Origin: an uncultured Gammaproteobacteria bacterium
GTDB taxonomy: Bacteria > Pseudomonadota > Gammaproteobacteria > Pseudomonadales > Ketobacteraceae
DNA: 55,066 nucleotides
Assembly: GCA_913063495.1 (NCBI GenBank)
Contig: CAJXXT010000007.1
Location: 1 to 55,066 of the forward strand
Direction: 5' to 3'
Shown here: piece by piece, positions 18,416-27,351 of the stretch
Numbering within the stretch: position 1 is the first letter of the stretch
Layout of the letters: each line of letters opens with the position of its first letter
Notes under the pieces: model-generated
Database searches by the model: none
What the model was told of the DNA's origin: nothing
What the model saw: the letters and a program-made list of their open reading frames with translations, nothing else
Position numbers and translations under genes: made by a program

Positions 18416-18580
18416 TTAATCTTCTACTTCTTCAAAATCGTCTTTACCTACACCACAGTCAGGGCACAACCAGTCTTCATCAATATCAGCCCATAACGTT
18501 CCAGCGGCAACACCATTTTCCGGGTCACCTAACGCTTCATCGTAGATCCATCCGCAAACAATACATTCGTACTTTTTCAT
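18416..18580 (-). CDS. Rubredoxin
   Basis: A 54-residue protein, too short for many gene finders. The sequence begins [20 protein letters not shown] and has C6-x2-C9 and C39-P-D-C42-G, the Fe(SCys)4 site. Conserved aromatic residues (Y4, W11, Y13, W30, W37) are in place, and it ends in an acidic tail. Rubredoxins pass single electrons, for instance from rubredoxin reductase to alkane hydroxylases or to oxidative stress enzymes. It is adjacent to HU and divergent from ubiC, as in Pseudomonas. No rubredoxin reductase gene is in the window. Start ATG 18580 has GAGAG upstream. Confidence 0.95.
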   Translation of the reverse strand: MKKYECIVCGWIYDEALGDPENGVAAGTLWADIDEDWLCPDCGVGKDDFEEVED

Positions 18581-18831
18581 GACTTACTCTCTTATAATTT
18601 CGGCCTGTTGAATCAAATCAACCAGGCTAGGGCATTTGCAGGGCTAAAGTACGTGTCCCGTTGCTAAAAATCAAGCGACAGTAGCGCTTGAATAGGTTTT
18701 ATTCGGTGAATAAATGTGTACAATTCGACAGCCTTAACTATTAAGTGGTCTTTCATCAAAGCTATCACCTCTCTATTCCCAAGCCCTTTAATCCGTTAAA
18801 ATAGCTTTTTCCATTCTCGGCAGCCCTTATT

Positions 18832-19404
18832 TTGCTAAATATTCCGTTAAGTAACCGTCTCGCTGCGCAAAAGACATTATCTACACCCTCAGTTCTCACG
18901 GGTATCCCCACGTTTCAGGTTCCACGACAGTGTCGCCCTTGGTTGTTTGACTCTGGCTCACTTACCAAACGTTTACTTGAGGCGTCCAATCAACACTTTA
19001 ATGTCCGCGTATTACAACAATATCAGGGCAAAGCAACACCTGAGGAGCAATTTGCGCTTAACCTTCGGGCGCGATCTTTGTCTTTTGTTAGGGAGGTGGA
19101 GTTATTGTGTTTTGATACTCCTTGGGTCTTTGCTCGCACTCTTATCCCTTTATCGACGTTAACAGGCGGGGCTAAGGCGCTAACTCAACTGGGGTCAAAA
19201 CCGTTGGGGGCTGCGTTATTTAATTCGCCCTATGTGTCGCGGGGGGCGATTGTTGTTAAAAAAATACACAGTTCATTGCTGCCCCTTTCTCAAGATATTG
19301 AGCCTGGGTGGTTATGGGGGCGGCATTCGGTGTTTTATATTAATCAGGCGCCGTTATTGGTGAATGAGATTTTCTTGCCGGACAGTCCGCTTTATTCACA
19401 GTAA
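18832..19404 (+). CDS. ubiC: Chorismate lyase UbiC
   Basis: A 190-residue cytoplasmic enzyme converting chorismate to 4-hydroxybenzoate plus pyruvate, the first committed step of ubiquinone synthesis. The family pattern is seen: RPWLFDSGSLTKRLLE, FALNLRARSLSFVREVELLC, then the catalytic-site strand PWVFARTLIPLSTL, PLGAALFNSPYVSRGAI, and ending with LLVNEIFLP. No ATG precedes the conserved region, so a TTG start at 18832 is likely. The next gene is ubiA, which uses its product; a large hairpin repeat separates them. Confidence 0.88.
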   Translation: MLNIPLSNRLAAQKTLSTPSVLTGIPTFQVPRQCRPWLFDSGSLTKRLLEASNQHFNVRVLQQYQGKATPEEQFALNLRARSLSFVREVELLCFDTPWVFARTLIPLSTLTGGAKALTQLGSKPLGAALFNSPYVSRGAIVVKKIHSSLLPLSQDIEPGWLWGRHSVFYINQAPLLVNEIFLPDSPLYSQ

Positions 19405-19467
19405 AATCAGTTTGTTAAGGCTATAATGCTAGTTACTTAATGACTATTTTAGCGGATCTTGTAGAAC

Positions 19468-19578
19468 GTGCTTTATGAGTAATCCCCTTTCAGAAATCGC
19501 AAAAGATCGCATCCATGCGTGCTCGACTGCGGCTTCCTTGCCGCAAACGTTTCTGAAAGGGGATTACTCATAAAGCAC
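19468..19578 (+). repeat. Long-hairpin repeat, copy 1 (ubiC-ubiA gap)
   Basis: A perfect 29-bp inverted repeat (19468-19496 with 19550-19578), starting GTGCTTTATGAG and ending TTTCAGAAA on the left arm, encloses 53 bases. The loop contains a further hairpin, TGCGGC-TTCCTT-GCCGCA (19528-19545), and GCATCCATGC. It is one of four related intergenic elements in the window (see 31941, 38293 and 52961). There is no reading frame and no T-tract. Confidence 0.9.
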
Positions 19579-19669
19579 TTATCGTAGACTTCTAGATCAC
19601 CTGAGTAGCCATTATAAATTCCATCAAATAACTATTTCGCAGACTTGTTGCTTAAAAGGTGACCAACCC

Positions 19670-20560
19670 GTGTCTTTACAAGACCTACAACTATCTAACT
19701 CTCGTTTTCGACGTTTACCGGATTTTATTCAACTGGGGCGCTTAGATCGGCCTATTGGTATTTACTTGGTGCTTTGGCCCACCCTTTGGGCGCTGTGGAT
19801 TGCTTCTGACGGGCAGCCTTCGATGAAAAACCTGGTGATATTTATTACCGGGGTCTTTCTTACTCGCACTGGCGGTTGTGTGATTAACGATTACGCAGAT
19901 CGGAATCTAGATGGGGATGTGCAACGCACTCAGAATCGCCCTTTGGCGACAGGGCGTGTAAGCCCCAAGGAAGCCTTACTGGTAGCTGCGATTATTGGAT
20001 TATTGTGTTTTGTATTGGTGTTATTTACTAATCTCACAACAATTTTATGGTCTATAGGCGCGTTGTTCCTTGCTTGTATTTATCCGTTTATGAAACGTTA
20101 CACCTATTTTCCACAGGCTATACTGGGGGCTGCTTTTGCTTGGTCAATCCCTATGGCTTTTGCCGCTGCAGAAAAGCCGGTTCCTGCTCTTGCATGGCTG
20201 ATTTTTGGTGCAACCGTATTGTGGACAATGGCTTACGACACCCTATATGCCATGGTAGACCGAGAAGATGATCTGAAAGTGGGAATTCGTTCTACTGCCA
20301 TCTTATTTGGTGAGGCAGATTTGATGATTATTGGCATCTTGGAGCTGATGGCAGTATTGGCACTATGGCTATTAGGTAACCAGCTACACTTCAGTTATTG
20401 GTACTTTGGTAGTTTGGTGATTGCTTGTGGCTTATGGTGTTGGCAGTTATGGCAGTGTCGAGAGCGTGATACTGAACAATGCTTTAAAGCGTTTCTGCAT
20501 AACCACTGGGTTGGGGCTGTTATATTTGCGGGGATTTTCTTGCACTATAGTATTTCGTGA
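19670..20560 (+). CDS. ubiA: 4-hydroxybenzoate polyprenyltransferase UbiA
   Basis: A 296-residue integral membrane prenyltransferase with about eight or nine hydrophobic segments. Both Asp-rich motifs that bind Mg-polyprenyl diphosphate are present: NDYADRNLDGDVQRTQNRPL near residue 75 and YDTLYAMVDREDD near residue 195. It attaches the polyprenyl tail to 4-hydroxybenzoate in the inner membrane, following UbiC. The start is GTG at 19670, with AAAGGTGA upstream. Gene order ubiC-ubiA-phoB-phoR matches Pseudomonas. Confidence 0.95.
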   Translation: MSLQDLQLSNSRFRRLPDFIQLGRLDRPIGIYLVLWPTLWALWIASDGQPSMKNLVIFITGVFLTRTGGCVINDYADRNLDGDVQRTQNRPLATGRVSPKEALLVAAIIGLLCFVLVLFTNLTTILWSIGALFLACIYPFMKRYTYFPQAILGAAFAWSIPMAFAAAEKPVPALAWLIFGATVLWTMAYDTLYAMVDREDDLKVGIRSTAILFGEADLMIIGILELMAVLALWLLGNQLHFSYWYFGSLVIACGLWCWQLWQCRERDTEQCFKAFLHNHWVGAVIFAGIFLHYSIS

Positions 20561-20598
20561 GCAATGTTTCATTAGCGCTTCGTAAGTATTTCATGGGA

Positions 20599-20631
20599 AT
20601 GTCATATAGCTGTAACAAATTTTCACTCTAA
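20599..20631 (+). promoter_or_regulatory. Pho-box-like site upstream of phoB
   Basis: The 11-base units ATGTCATATAG (20599-20609) and CTGTAACAAAT (20610-20620) sit head to tail and both resemble the PhoB half-site CTGTCATAAAT; a weaker third unit TTTCACTCTAA follows. It lies 44 bases upstream of phoB, fitting autoregulation of phoBR. Identified by eye. Confidence 0.65.
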
Positions 20632-20674
20632 TAGGAGTCCATAGTGATTCTAGTGAAAACAAAGGTGTCTCTAA

Positions 20675-21367
20675 ATGACAGGTAACAAAATACTAATTGT
20701 TGATGATGAAGAAGCTATTCGAGAGATGATTTCTGTTGCTCTGGAACTGGCTGGGTTCTCTTGGATAGAGGCTGATAATAGCCAAACCGCCCATGAATTG
20801 GTCATTGACGAACGCCCCGACCTTGTATTGCTTGATTGGATGCTTCCCGGTACCAGTGGTATAGAACTCGCCCGACGACTAAAACGTGATGACGCAACAG
20901 CCGAAACACCAATTATTATGCTCACCGCAAAAGGTGAAGAAGATAATAAAATTCAAGGGTTAGATGCTGGTACCGATGACTATATTACCAAACCCTTTTC
21001 GACTCGCGAGCTTATCTCTCGTATTAATGCTGTATTACGCCGCACAGGTAGCACTCAAGGAAAGGCCTTAGAATCTGTTGGCTTAAAACTAGACCCTGTC
21101 AGCCATCGAGTTACCGCCAACGACAAGGTCGTTGAGGTTGGACCAACAGAATACAGGTTATTAGAGTTTTTTATGTCTCATCAGGATCGTGCTTATTCAC
21201 GAGCCCAACTACTCGATCAAGTGTGGGGGGGTAATGTTTATGTTGAAGATAGAACGGTCGATGTTCATATTCGACGTTTACGCAAAGCACTCACACCCCA
21301 TAATTTTGAACACCTCGTTCAAACCGTAAGAGGCACTGGTTACCGATTTTCCAGTAAAACTTATTAG
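20675..21367 (+). CDS. phoB: Phosphate regulon response regulator PhoB
   Basis: A 230-residue OmpR-class response regulator. The receiver domain has the acidic pocket VDDEE, the phosphoacceptor D54 in LLDWMLPG and the conserved lysine in TKPFS. The C-terminal winged helix (residues about 130-228) contains GPTEYRLLEFFM, DQVWGGNVYVEDRTVDVHI and VRGTGYRFS. It activates Pho-box promoters under phosphate limitation after phosphorylation by PhoR, the next gene. A Pho-box-like site precedes it. Confidence 0.96.
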   Translation: MTGNKILIVDDEEAIREMISVALELAGFSWIEADNSQTAHELVIDERPDLVLLDWMLPGTSGIELARRLKRDDATAETPIIMLTAKGEEDNKIQGLDAGTDDYITKPFSTRELISRINAVLRRTGSTQGKALESVGLKLDPVSHRVTANDKVVEVGPTEYRLLEFFMSHQDRAYSRAQLLDQVWGGNVYVEDRTVDVHIRRLRKALTPHNFEHLVQTVRGTGYRFSSKTY

Positions 21368-21386
21368 CAAGGATAAATACGTCGCT

Positions 21387-22682
21387 GTGCGAAAACTTTG
21401 GCAACGGGAATTAAACAAATTTCTACTAATCTGTATTACCGGTGGCATTTTGGGTTGGAGCATCGATGAACCTTGGGCAGGCGCTTTCTTTGGATTGTTT
21501 CTCTACGTTGGTTGGTTGCTACTGCATATTAAAGAATTAGCGACCTGGTTGGAGAACCCTACATTAGATAATGCGCCAGAGGCATCAGGGTTGTGGGGGA
21601 AAGTACTCGATAATATCTACCATATTCATAGAAAGCATCAATCAAGAATTAAAAAGCTAAAAAAAACCATCGAAATCTCTCGTCTATCCACCAATGCCAT
21701 TCGTGATGCGGTTGTTCTTATCAACCCAGATAATACCTTGGAGTGGTGGAACAAAGCAGCCAAGCATTACTTAGGTCTACGACGCAGCACCGATCGCAAC
21801 CACGTAATTACCAACTTATTACGCGACCCAAAATTTGTTTCCTATTTTGAAAGTGGTGAATACCGCAATGGCATTAATATTTCTTCACCCATAAACACAT
21901 CTATCATTCTGCATATTACATTGTCGTATTACAGTAGAAAGAACCGTATCCTTATCGCTCGAGATGTTACTCATCTTCATCATTTAGAGCAAATGCGAAA
22001 AGATTTTGTGGCTAATGTATCTCATGAATTACGTACACCACTTACCGTTATCAAGGGTTACATTGAAACGTTTTTGGATTTAATAACCCCAGATGAAAAT
22101 GCCGGATTACACAGGGGTTTATCACAGGTACAACAGCAAACAGAACGCATGGAGGTGTTGGTAAATGACTTATTGTTATTGTCTAAGCTTGAAACTGGCG
22201 CATCAAAAGCTGCACTAAAACCAGTGGATATCACTGCGTTACTTCAGCAAATTTATCATGATGCAGATAGGGTTAACGATGTTAAAAAACACCATATTAC
22301 GTTAACCATTGATAACCAAACAACGTTACTTGGTGATGTTTCTGAATTACACAGCGCTTTTTCAAATCTAATTTTTAATGCCGTCAAATACACCCCGGAG
22401 AATGGAAAAATTGATATTCGCTGGTGGCAGAATTCGAAAGGTGCTCATTTATCGGTTATAGATAATGGTGTTGGTATTGACCCTATCCACATTCCACGAC
22501 TGACGGAACGTTTCTATCGTGCCGATCCAAGCCGCCATGCAAAAACGGGGGGAACCGGTCTAGGCCTGGCTATCGTCAAACATATATTAAGACACCATGA
22601 AGGGGTACTTGATATTCAAAGCACCTCAGGCGAAGGCAGTAACTTCACCTGTCATTTTCCATCACGCCAACTGGTTAGTTAA
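21387..22682 (+). CDS. phoR: Phosphate regulon sensor kinase PhoR
   Basis: A 431-residue histidine kinase starting at GTG 21387. Two hydrophobic segments (about 12-24 and 28-48) form a short membrane anchor without a large periplasmic domain, as usual for PhoR, which senses the Pst/PhoU state rather than phosphate directly. A PAS region (about 95-190) follows. The H box is FVANVSHELRTPLTV with H213, the N box FSNLIFNAVKYTPENG, and the G boxes DNGVGID and GGTGLGLAIVKH. Its end faces the convergent TonB receptor gene, 46 bases away. Confidence 0.95.
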   Translation: MRKLWQRELNKFLLICITGGILGWSIDEPWAGAFFGLFLYVGWLLLHIKELATWLENPTLDNAPEASGLWGKVLDNIYHIHRKHQSRIKKLKKTIEISRLSTNAIRDAVVLINPDNTLEWWNKAAKHYLGLRRSTDRNHVITNLLRDPKFVSYFESGEYRNGINISSPINTSIILHITLSYYSRKNRILIARDVTHLHHLEQMRKDFVANVSHELRTPLTVIKGYIETFLDLITPDENAGLHRGLSQVQQQTERMEVLVNDLLLLSKLETGASKAALKPVDITALLQQIYHDADRVNDVKKHHITLTIDNQTTLLGDVSELHSAFSNLIFNAVKYTPENGKIDIRWWQNSKGAHLSVIDNGVGIDPIHIPRLTERFYRADPSRHAKTGGTGLGLAIVKHILRHHEGVLDIQSTSGEGSNFTCHFPSRQLVS

Positions 22683-22728
22683 TGCTCCTCCAACATTTCT
22701 GCCGGAGGACACCTTTTCCAGCCTTATA

Positions 22729-25161
22729 CTACAGTTCGTACTTAAAACTTACGCTAATATTACGTGGCTCTCCGTACGCTATGTGGGAGTAAAACCCAAT
22801 CTGGCTGTAATATTCTTTATCAAACAAGTTATTGATATTCATTTGCGCAGAAAACCGATCATTAACCTGATATCGCGCCATCACATTTGCCAAATAATAT
22901 GAGGGTTGTTTCACACGCACTTTCTCACCAGAACCTGGGTTGGTGATGCCATCGGTATAGTTACCACCTTCCCAATTAGCTCCACCACCAAATGTAAAGC
23001 TATCCAACGTGTAGGTGGAATAGAAGCGTAGCAACTTGCTGGGAAATCGCGTATTTGCCGTATTTGAAGTACCACCCGCATCTGAAACCGTGGCATCGAA
23101 CTGCGTATAGTTTGCGCTAACATTCCAACCGGGCGTTAACTCACCTACCACCTCAACTTCATAACCTTTACTTTCTACCCCATCCGCCGCTCGATAAACT
23201 TTTTTGGAAAGATCATTAGCCGGAGCCACAAAACTTTCATCTTCAACCGCAAGATTTTTTTGTTTCGTCTGAAAAACGGTAACCGTAGTATGTAATACAT
23301 CGTCAAAAAACGCACTCTTCAAACCCACCTCGCGGTTCACACCTGTAACTGGGTCGAGAAACTTATCCTCAATATCTCGCTCCTCTTGCGGCTGGAATAT
23401 CTCGGTGTAACTTGCATAGAGGGTGTGCTGGTCAGTAACATCGTAAAGAATGCCTGCGTAAGGCACAAACACACCGGAGTTACCGTATTCTTCATTAGTG
23501 ATGCCATCTTCTCGGTCCCAATCAGCAACACGGCTTCCCAATACCACTTTGGTCTTATCGGTTATGTCCAGTCGTGTTGCCGCAAAGTACCCTATCTGCG
23601 TTGTAACGTGTTTCTGATATGCCGTTTTAGGCCCCCACTCGGGCTCGGCATAGGAACCATCCCATGCAAAGAAATTACCAATCGCCGAACCCGAAAGTGC
23701 GTCTCTGCTATTGTATATAAAATCTTGTTCACTGTGAGTTGCTCCTAGTACCAGGTCATGTTCTCGAGCAAAGAGAGAAAAGTTACCTGATAAGCGCAAA
23801 CCAAAATCATTCTGCTTGCTCTCGTTATCGTAGCGTGCAGGAAAAGCCCCCATGCCCAACCCCGTCACTGAGTCGGGAGAACCGTATAAGTACAACAATC
23901 GCATATCTGACGTACTCTTAGTCCGATTAACATTAACCTTTAACTCCCAACCGTTATCAAACAGGTGAGCCAGATTCATGAAGTAGGTTTCATGAGTGCT
24001 AGCCCAATAGGTCCAATCTGCTCCCACCGTATCAGAGCGCGACCAGTCAGTGCGAGTACCATCACTGAAGAAAATGGGCAAACCACCCCACTGAGAGGCA
24101 GTAGGATCGTTGTCCTGATAACTAGTCCCTACACTGATAGTTGTGTTGTCGGTAATATCCGCGTCAACAACCGCATAAGAAACGTGCTTTTTATTGGATT
24201 CAAAATCAACATAGGAATCGCCTTGTTCATAAACTAAAACCGTCCTACCACGAACCGAGCCACTTTCATTCAAGGGGGTACTGACATCAATGCTAGCATT
24301 ATAGTTATCCCAACGGCTTGCTCCTACCGAGATGTAACCCTTGAACTCTTTGCTATCAGCATGCTTACGCACTAAATTAATCGAAGCCGACGGATCCCCT
24401 GCCCCCGTCAGTAACCCCGTAGCCCCTCTTACAACCTCCACACGCTCATACAATGCAGTATCTGTTTGGGTTTCACCTGCACTTGCCGCAGGATCCCAGG
24501 ATACAGGCAGGCCATCAATTTGATAATTAGTGACATCAAAGCCCCTCGCTGATAAGCCATCGCGGGAGCTATCAAATGCCTTGGATGAAATCCCAGGAGC
24601 ATTGTTGATGACGTCACCCAAAGAACGCAATTGCTGATCCTGTATACGTTGCGCAGTCACAATACTGACCGATTGGGGAGTTTCCTGAAGTGTCAAACCC
24701 AATCCAGTTGCCGTATCCAATTGTTCATTAACCACGTAAGAACCATTCACAATCACTTCTTCTAGCCTGTTGCCACGTGACTGTTCATTGTTCTCAGGTA
24801 CAATCACATAGCTGTTGTTACCTACTTTTTTAGCCACTAGACCAGACCCCTTAAGCATCATTTCTAATGCCTCCAGGACAGTGAGCTTTCCTTGTGCCGC
24901 TTGACTGGTTTTACCCTCAAGTATTCGACTTTGAGCACTGACTTGTACATGGCTGCTCATCGAAAACGCTTTGAAAGCACCCGCTAAATCTTGCGCAGGG
25001 ATATCTAGATATATCGTTTCAACTTGCTGGGCCTCCTGAGCAAACGCTGGATTAACAGGTGTTAATGCACAGACCCCTAATACCAAACCAATACCAAACG
25101 CTAGAGCGCTTTTTTGAAAAGGTGTGTTCACTTTATTATTTCTGGATTTGAAAGACTTCAT
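22729..25161 (-). CDS. TonB-dependent siderophore receptor with N-terminal signalling (STN) domain
   Basis: About 810 residues from ATG 25161, with GGGGAG upstream; a TTG at 25200 is also open. Signal peptide ends NPAFAQ. Next is an STN domain (YLDIPAQDLAGAFKAFS to SGLVAKKVGNNSYVIVPE), which identifies receptors that also signal to a FecR-type anti-sigma factor. The plug begins near EVIVNGSYVV and carries LQETPQSVSIVT, common in siderophore receptors, and the barrel runs to VSFKYEL; the last residue is Leu, not the usual Phe. With the sigma and anti-sigma genes upstream it forms a FecIRA-type module. The siderophore is not predictable. Confidence 0.93.
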   Translation of the reverse strand: MKSFKSRNNKVNTPFQKSALAFGIGLVLGVCALTPVNPAFAQEAQQVETIYLDIPAQDLAGAFKAFSMSSHVQVSAQSRILEGKTSQAAQGKLTVLEALEMMLKGSGLVAKKVGNNSYVIVPENNEQSRGNRLEEVIVNGSYVVNEQLDTATGLGLTLQETPQSVSIVTAQRIQDQQLRSLGDVINNAPGISSKAFDSSRDGLSARGFDVTNYQIDGLPVSWDPAASAGETQTDTALYERVEVVRGATGLLTGAGDPSASINLVRKHADSKEFKGYISVGASRWDNYNASIDVSTPLNESGSVRGRTVLVYEQGDSYVDFESNKKHVSYAVVDADITDNTTISVGTSYQDNDPTASQWGGLPIFFSDGTRTDWSRSDTVGADWTYWASTHETYFMNLAHLFDNGWELKVNVNRTKSTSDMRLLYLYGSPDSVTGLGMGAFPARYDNESKQNDFGLRLSGNFSLFAREHDLVLGATHSEQDFIYNSRDALSGSAIGNFFAWDGSYAEPEWGPKTAYQKHVTTQIGYFAATRLDITDKTKVVLGSRVADWDREDGITNEEYGNSGVFVPYAGILYDVTDQHTLYASYTEIFQPQEERDIEDKFLDPVTGVNREVGLKSAFFDDVLHTTVTVFQTKQKNLAVEDESFVAPANDLSKKVYRAADGVESKGYEVEVVGELTPGWNVSANYTQFDATVSDAGGTSNTANTRFPSKLLRFYSTYTLDSFTFGGGANWEGGNYTDGITNPGSGEKVRVKQPSYYLANVMARYQVNDRFSAQMNINNLFDKEYYSQIGFYSHIAYGEPRNISVSFKYEL

Positions 25162-25292
25162 ACTACTCCCCGGTGTCTTATTAACTCCAAAACCCGCCAA
25201 GCGCTATGCATGGACGAGCAGGCAATTAAGTGGTGATGAGTGGCAGCAAGATTAACGATGAAATACATCAGTTCTGAATGCGCCCACCAGTA

Positions 25293-25327
25293 TTGATAAT
25301 GCGACTTGTTATCATTTGCATTATCAA
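25293..25327 (-). promoter_or_regulatory. Fur-box-like operator upstream of the TonB receptor
   Basis: A perfect 10-bp inverted repeat TTGATAATGC / GCATTATCAA is separated by 15 bases that include GTTATC. Overlapping 19-base windows resemble the Fur consensus GATAATGATAATCATTATC (GATAATGCGACTTGTTATC agrees at about 14 of 19 by eye). It lies about 130 bases upstream of the receptor start and suggests iron repression. Confidence 0.65.
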
Positions 25328-25425
25328 TAAAGAGACGTACGAGGAATTAGAAACCCGTAAAAACTTTTTAATAAAAGTGTATTTAAATCAAAGACGAACA
25401 ATTTTAACGGAAAAACCTAATTTTA

Positions 25426-26505
25426 TTAGCGTGAACTACTGAGAATCAAGGTCTCTTGACCTGCAACCTTAACCTTCTGGGTCTGTAGGTCAAACAGAGT
25501 GACAAGCGTACTCAAACCTTCTTCAATATTGTCAATAAAGTAAGTTGCAGTGACTGCTTCTTGCGGATTCTTAAGATTTACAACTACAAGTTCGTAAGGG
25601 GTGTATCGATTCATTTCTCTTAACACTTTGGTAATAGGCTGCTGATCAAATACAACCATACCTTGGCGCCAAGGCGCTATTTCCCCAGGTAGCAGATGAC
25701 GAATTGGACTAAAGCCTTGATAGGTCGATGTCAACGATTGGGCTTGGTTGAGTACAACTTCACTGGACACAATTCTTTCCCCCTGCATTCGAGGTTGTAA
25801 AGACACAGCGACCGTACCTTCAGCCACAGCAACATCAACCTTGTCAGCGTCGAATTTACGAACCACAAACTCTGTACCCAAGGCTTTGGCAGAAATCCGG
25901 TTGGCACCAACCACAAATGGCCTAACGACGTCTTTGGCTACGGAAAACATCGCCTCTCCCCTCTTTAAGGTTATCGATCGCGTGTTCTCACTATAGGATA
26001 CAACAAGCTCCGTATCCCAATTTAGCTTGATAACCGAACCATCCTCAAGATTGACTTCCAACTGTTCGCCAAATGCCGTCTTATATTCACTCAGAGGCAC
26101 AAACAAGCCTGTGGTGTCCGTCATGGGGTTTTCTACCAGTACAGGCCAAAGTATCGGCAACAATACTGCGAGTACGAAAATCGCCACTAATGTATTCGAA
26201 CGTCTTGGGTGATTAAAGACACCCGCGATAGAACGGGGCACGCTAAATCTCGCTCGACTCACTGGTAGCAACTCATCTACCTGCAGCTGTCCCATCAAAA
26301 TCCACTCAGCCTCCGCTCTTTCAATAGCGTGACGATGCGTTTCAGATTGCGCTACAAAGCTCAATATCTGAGCTTTAATCTCCCCCTTTGAGGCTTCGGG
26401 CGCGTCCTGCAGCGCAAACACCAGTTCAAAGGCACTCTCATAGCATGAGTCAATATTGGTAGCGTTTTTCATCAACGCGTGACTATCCTCACTTAAATTC
26501 ATCAT
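25426..26505 (-). CDS. FecR-type anti-sigma factor
   Basis: About 359 residues from ATG 26505 (a second ATG follows at once); the longer open frame to 26571 overlaps the sigma gene and is probably not used. The N-terminal cytoplasmic part (about 1-85) resembles the DUF4880 sigma-binding region, with AEAEWILMGQLQ. A single membrane segment (about 107-127) precedes the FecR domain (about 145-240: FVVGANRISAKALGTEFVVR) and a C-terminal STN-like or DUF4974 domain ending VAGQETLILSS. It would transmit receptor occupancy across the inner membrane to the ECF sigma factor encoded just upstream. Confidence 0.9.
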   Translation of the reverse strand: MMNLSEDSHALMKNATNIDSCYESAFELVFALQDAPEASKGEIKAQILSFVAQSETHRHAIERAEAEWILMGQLQVDELLPVSRARFSVPRSIAGVFNHPRRSNTLVAIFVLAVLLPILWPVLVENPMTDTTGLFVPLSEYKTAFGEQLEVNLEDGSVIKLNWDTELVVSYSENTRSITLKRGEAMFSVAKDVVRPFVVGANRISAKALGTEFVVRKFDADKVDVAVAEGTVAVSLQPRMQGERIVSSEVVLNQAQSLTSTYQGFSPIRHLLPGEIAPWRQGMVVFDQQPITKVLREMNRYTPYELVVVNLKNPQEAVTATYFIDNIEEGLSTLVTLFDLQTQKVKVAGQETLILSSSR

Positions 26506-26512
26506 TCTTACA

Positions 26513-27061
26513 CTACCGTCTCTTCTTTGTAGACGTTTTTGGAGGCGCAATACCGTAAATTTCTTTGTCATTTAATCGGGTTCGACAGTGCTTTAACGCG
26601 GTCGCGAGCCGTTTCTCAATCGTGGAGAGATTCAATCCCAATTGTTGCGCAATATCTTTTTGCTTCAGCCCCTTCAACCGGTAAAGCACAAAAACCTGAA
26701 CGGTCAGTGGTGGTAACTCTGCCAGCGCGTCTTTGAGAGCCTGTAAGTTATCATTAGCAATATGGGTTCTCTCGGCACACCGGATATCCACCTGCCCTGT
26801 ATTGGCTGCACTTTCAGATTCGTACAGTATTCTAGCTTTCTCGCTTCGATAGTGATTAATTACTTCATTCCGAGCCGCTTGAAACAAATAGGCCCGATAA
26901 TCTTCCACCACCAATCCAGCACGCTTAGAAAGCAATCTTTCTGCCATATTCTGGAAAATGTCATTTGCGGTGTCTGGGCAGCCGACTCTACTGGTCAGAA
27001 ATTGACATAGCGAAGACTCGTAGTCCATTAAGGCAGAAACAATATCGTTAGAATGACTCAT
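26513..27061 (-). CDS. FecI-type ECF sigma factor
   Basis: A 182-residue sigma-70 family ECF factor. Region 2 (about 10-75) contains DTANDIFQNMAERLLSK and YLFQAARNEVINHYR; region 4 (about 110-165) contains LPPLTVQVFVLYRLKGLKQK, then DIAQQLGLNLSTIEKRLATAL. These are typical of the FecI / iron-starvation sigma group. Start ATG 27061 has no clear ribosome site. The next gene, fecR-like, starts seven bases after its stop, so the pair is co-transcribed. Its likely target promoter is that of the TonB receptor. Confidence 0.92.
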   Translation of the reverse strand: MSHSNDIVSALMDYESSLCQFLTSRVGCPDTANDIFQNMAERLLSKRAGLVVEDYRAYLFQAARNEVINHYRSEKARILYESESAANTGQVDIRCAERTHIANDNLQALKDALAELPPLTVQVFVLYRLKGLKQKDIAQQLGLNLSTIEKRLATALKHCRTRLNDKEIYGIAPPKTSTKKRR

Positions 27062-27351
27062 GATTCAAACACTATGACGCTAAGACAACTCAATGTTGAC
27101 CAAGTTATTGGTTAAAGGGTGGGCATTTTATATGGAAAACACACGCGGGAGAAGGGCGCATGAATGCCCCACACCTATTGCTAGCTTATTCAAGCTTAGA
27201 GGGAAGCGTCGTTAGTGGAAGAGATAAATATTCATGTTAACTGATTAAATGCTTATTTTGGTCGTAAATGAACTCTCCCACCAAATTCGAAAATTCAAGC
27301 ACACTCTAACATTCACCCAACACAAAAGGCAGAAGTTGCGACGGCCGTAGA

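Noticed and set aside
19468-19578. Hairpin copy 1 as an intrinsic terminator of ubiC
   Set aside because: The arms are very long with a 53-base structured loop and no T-tract; related copies occur in unrelated gaps, so a dispersed repeat explains it better.
23386-24523. Several plus-strand frames opposite the TonB receptor
   Set aside because: They are antisense shadows of a clear coding region with no independent support.
27122-27220. 27-codon frame starting at an ATG upstream of the ECF sigma gene
   Set aside because: Arg-rich, no ribosome site and no conserved pattern; likely chance.
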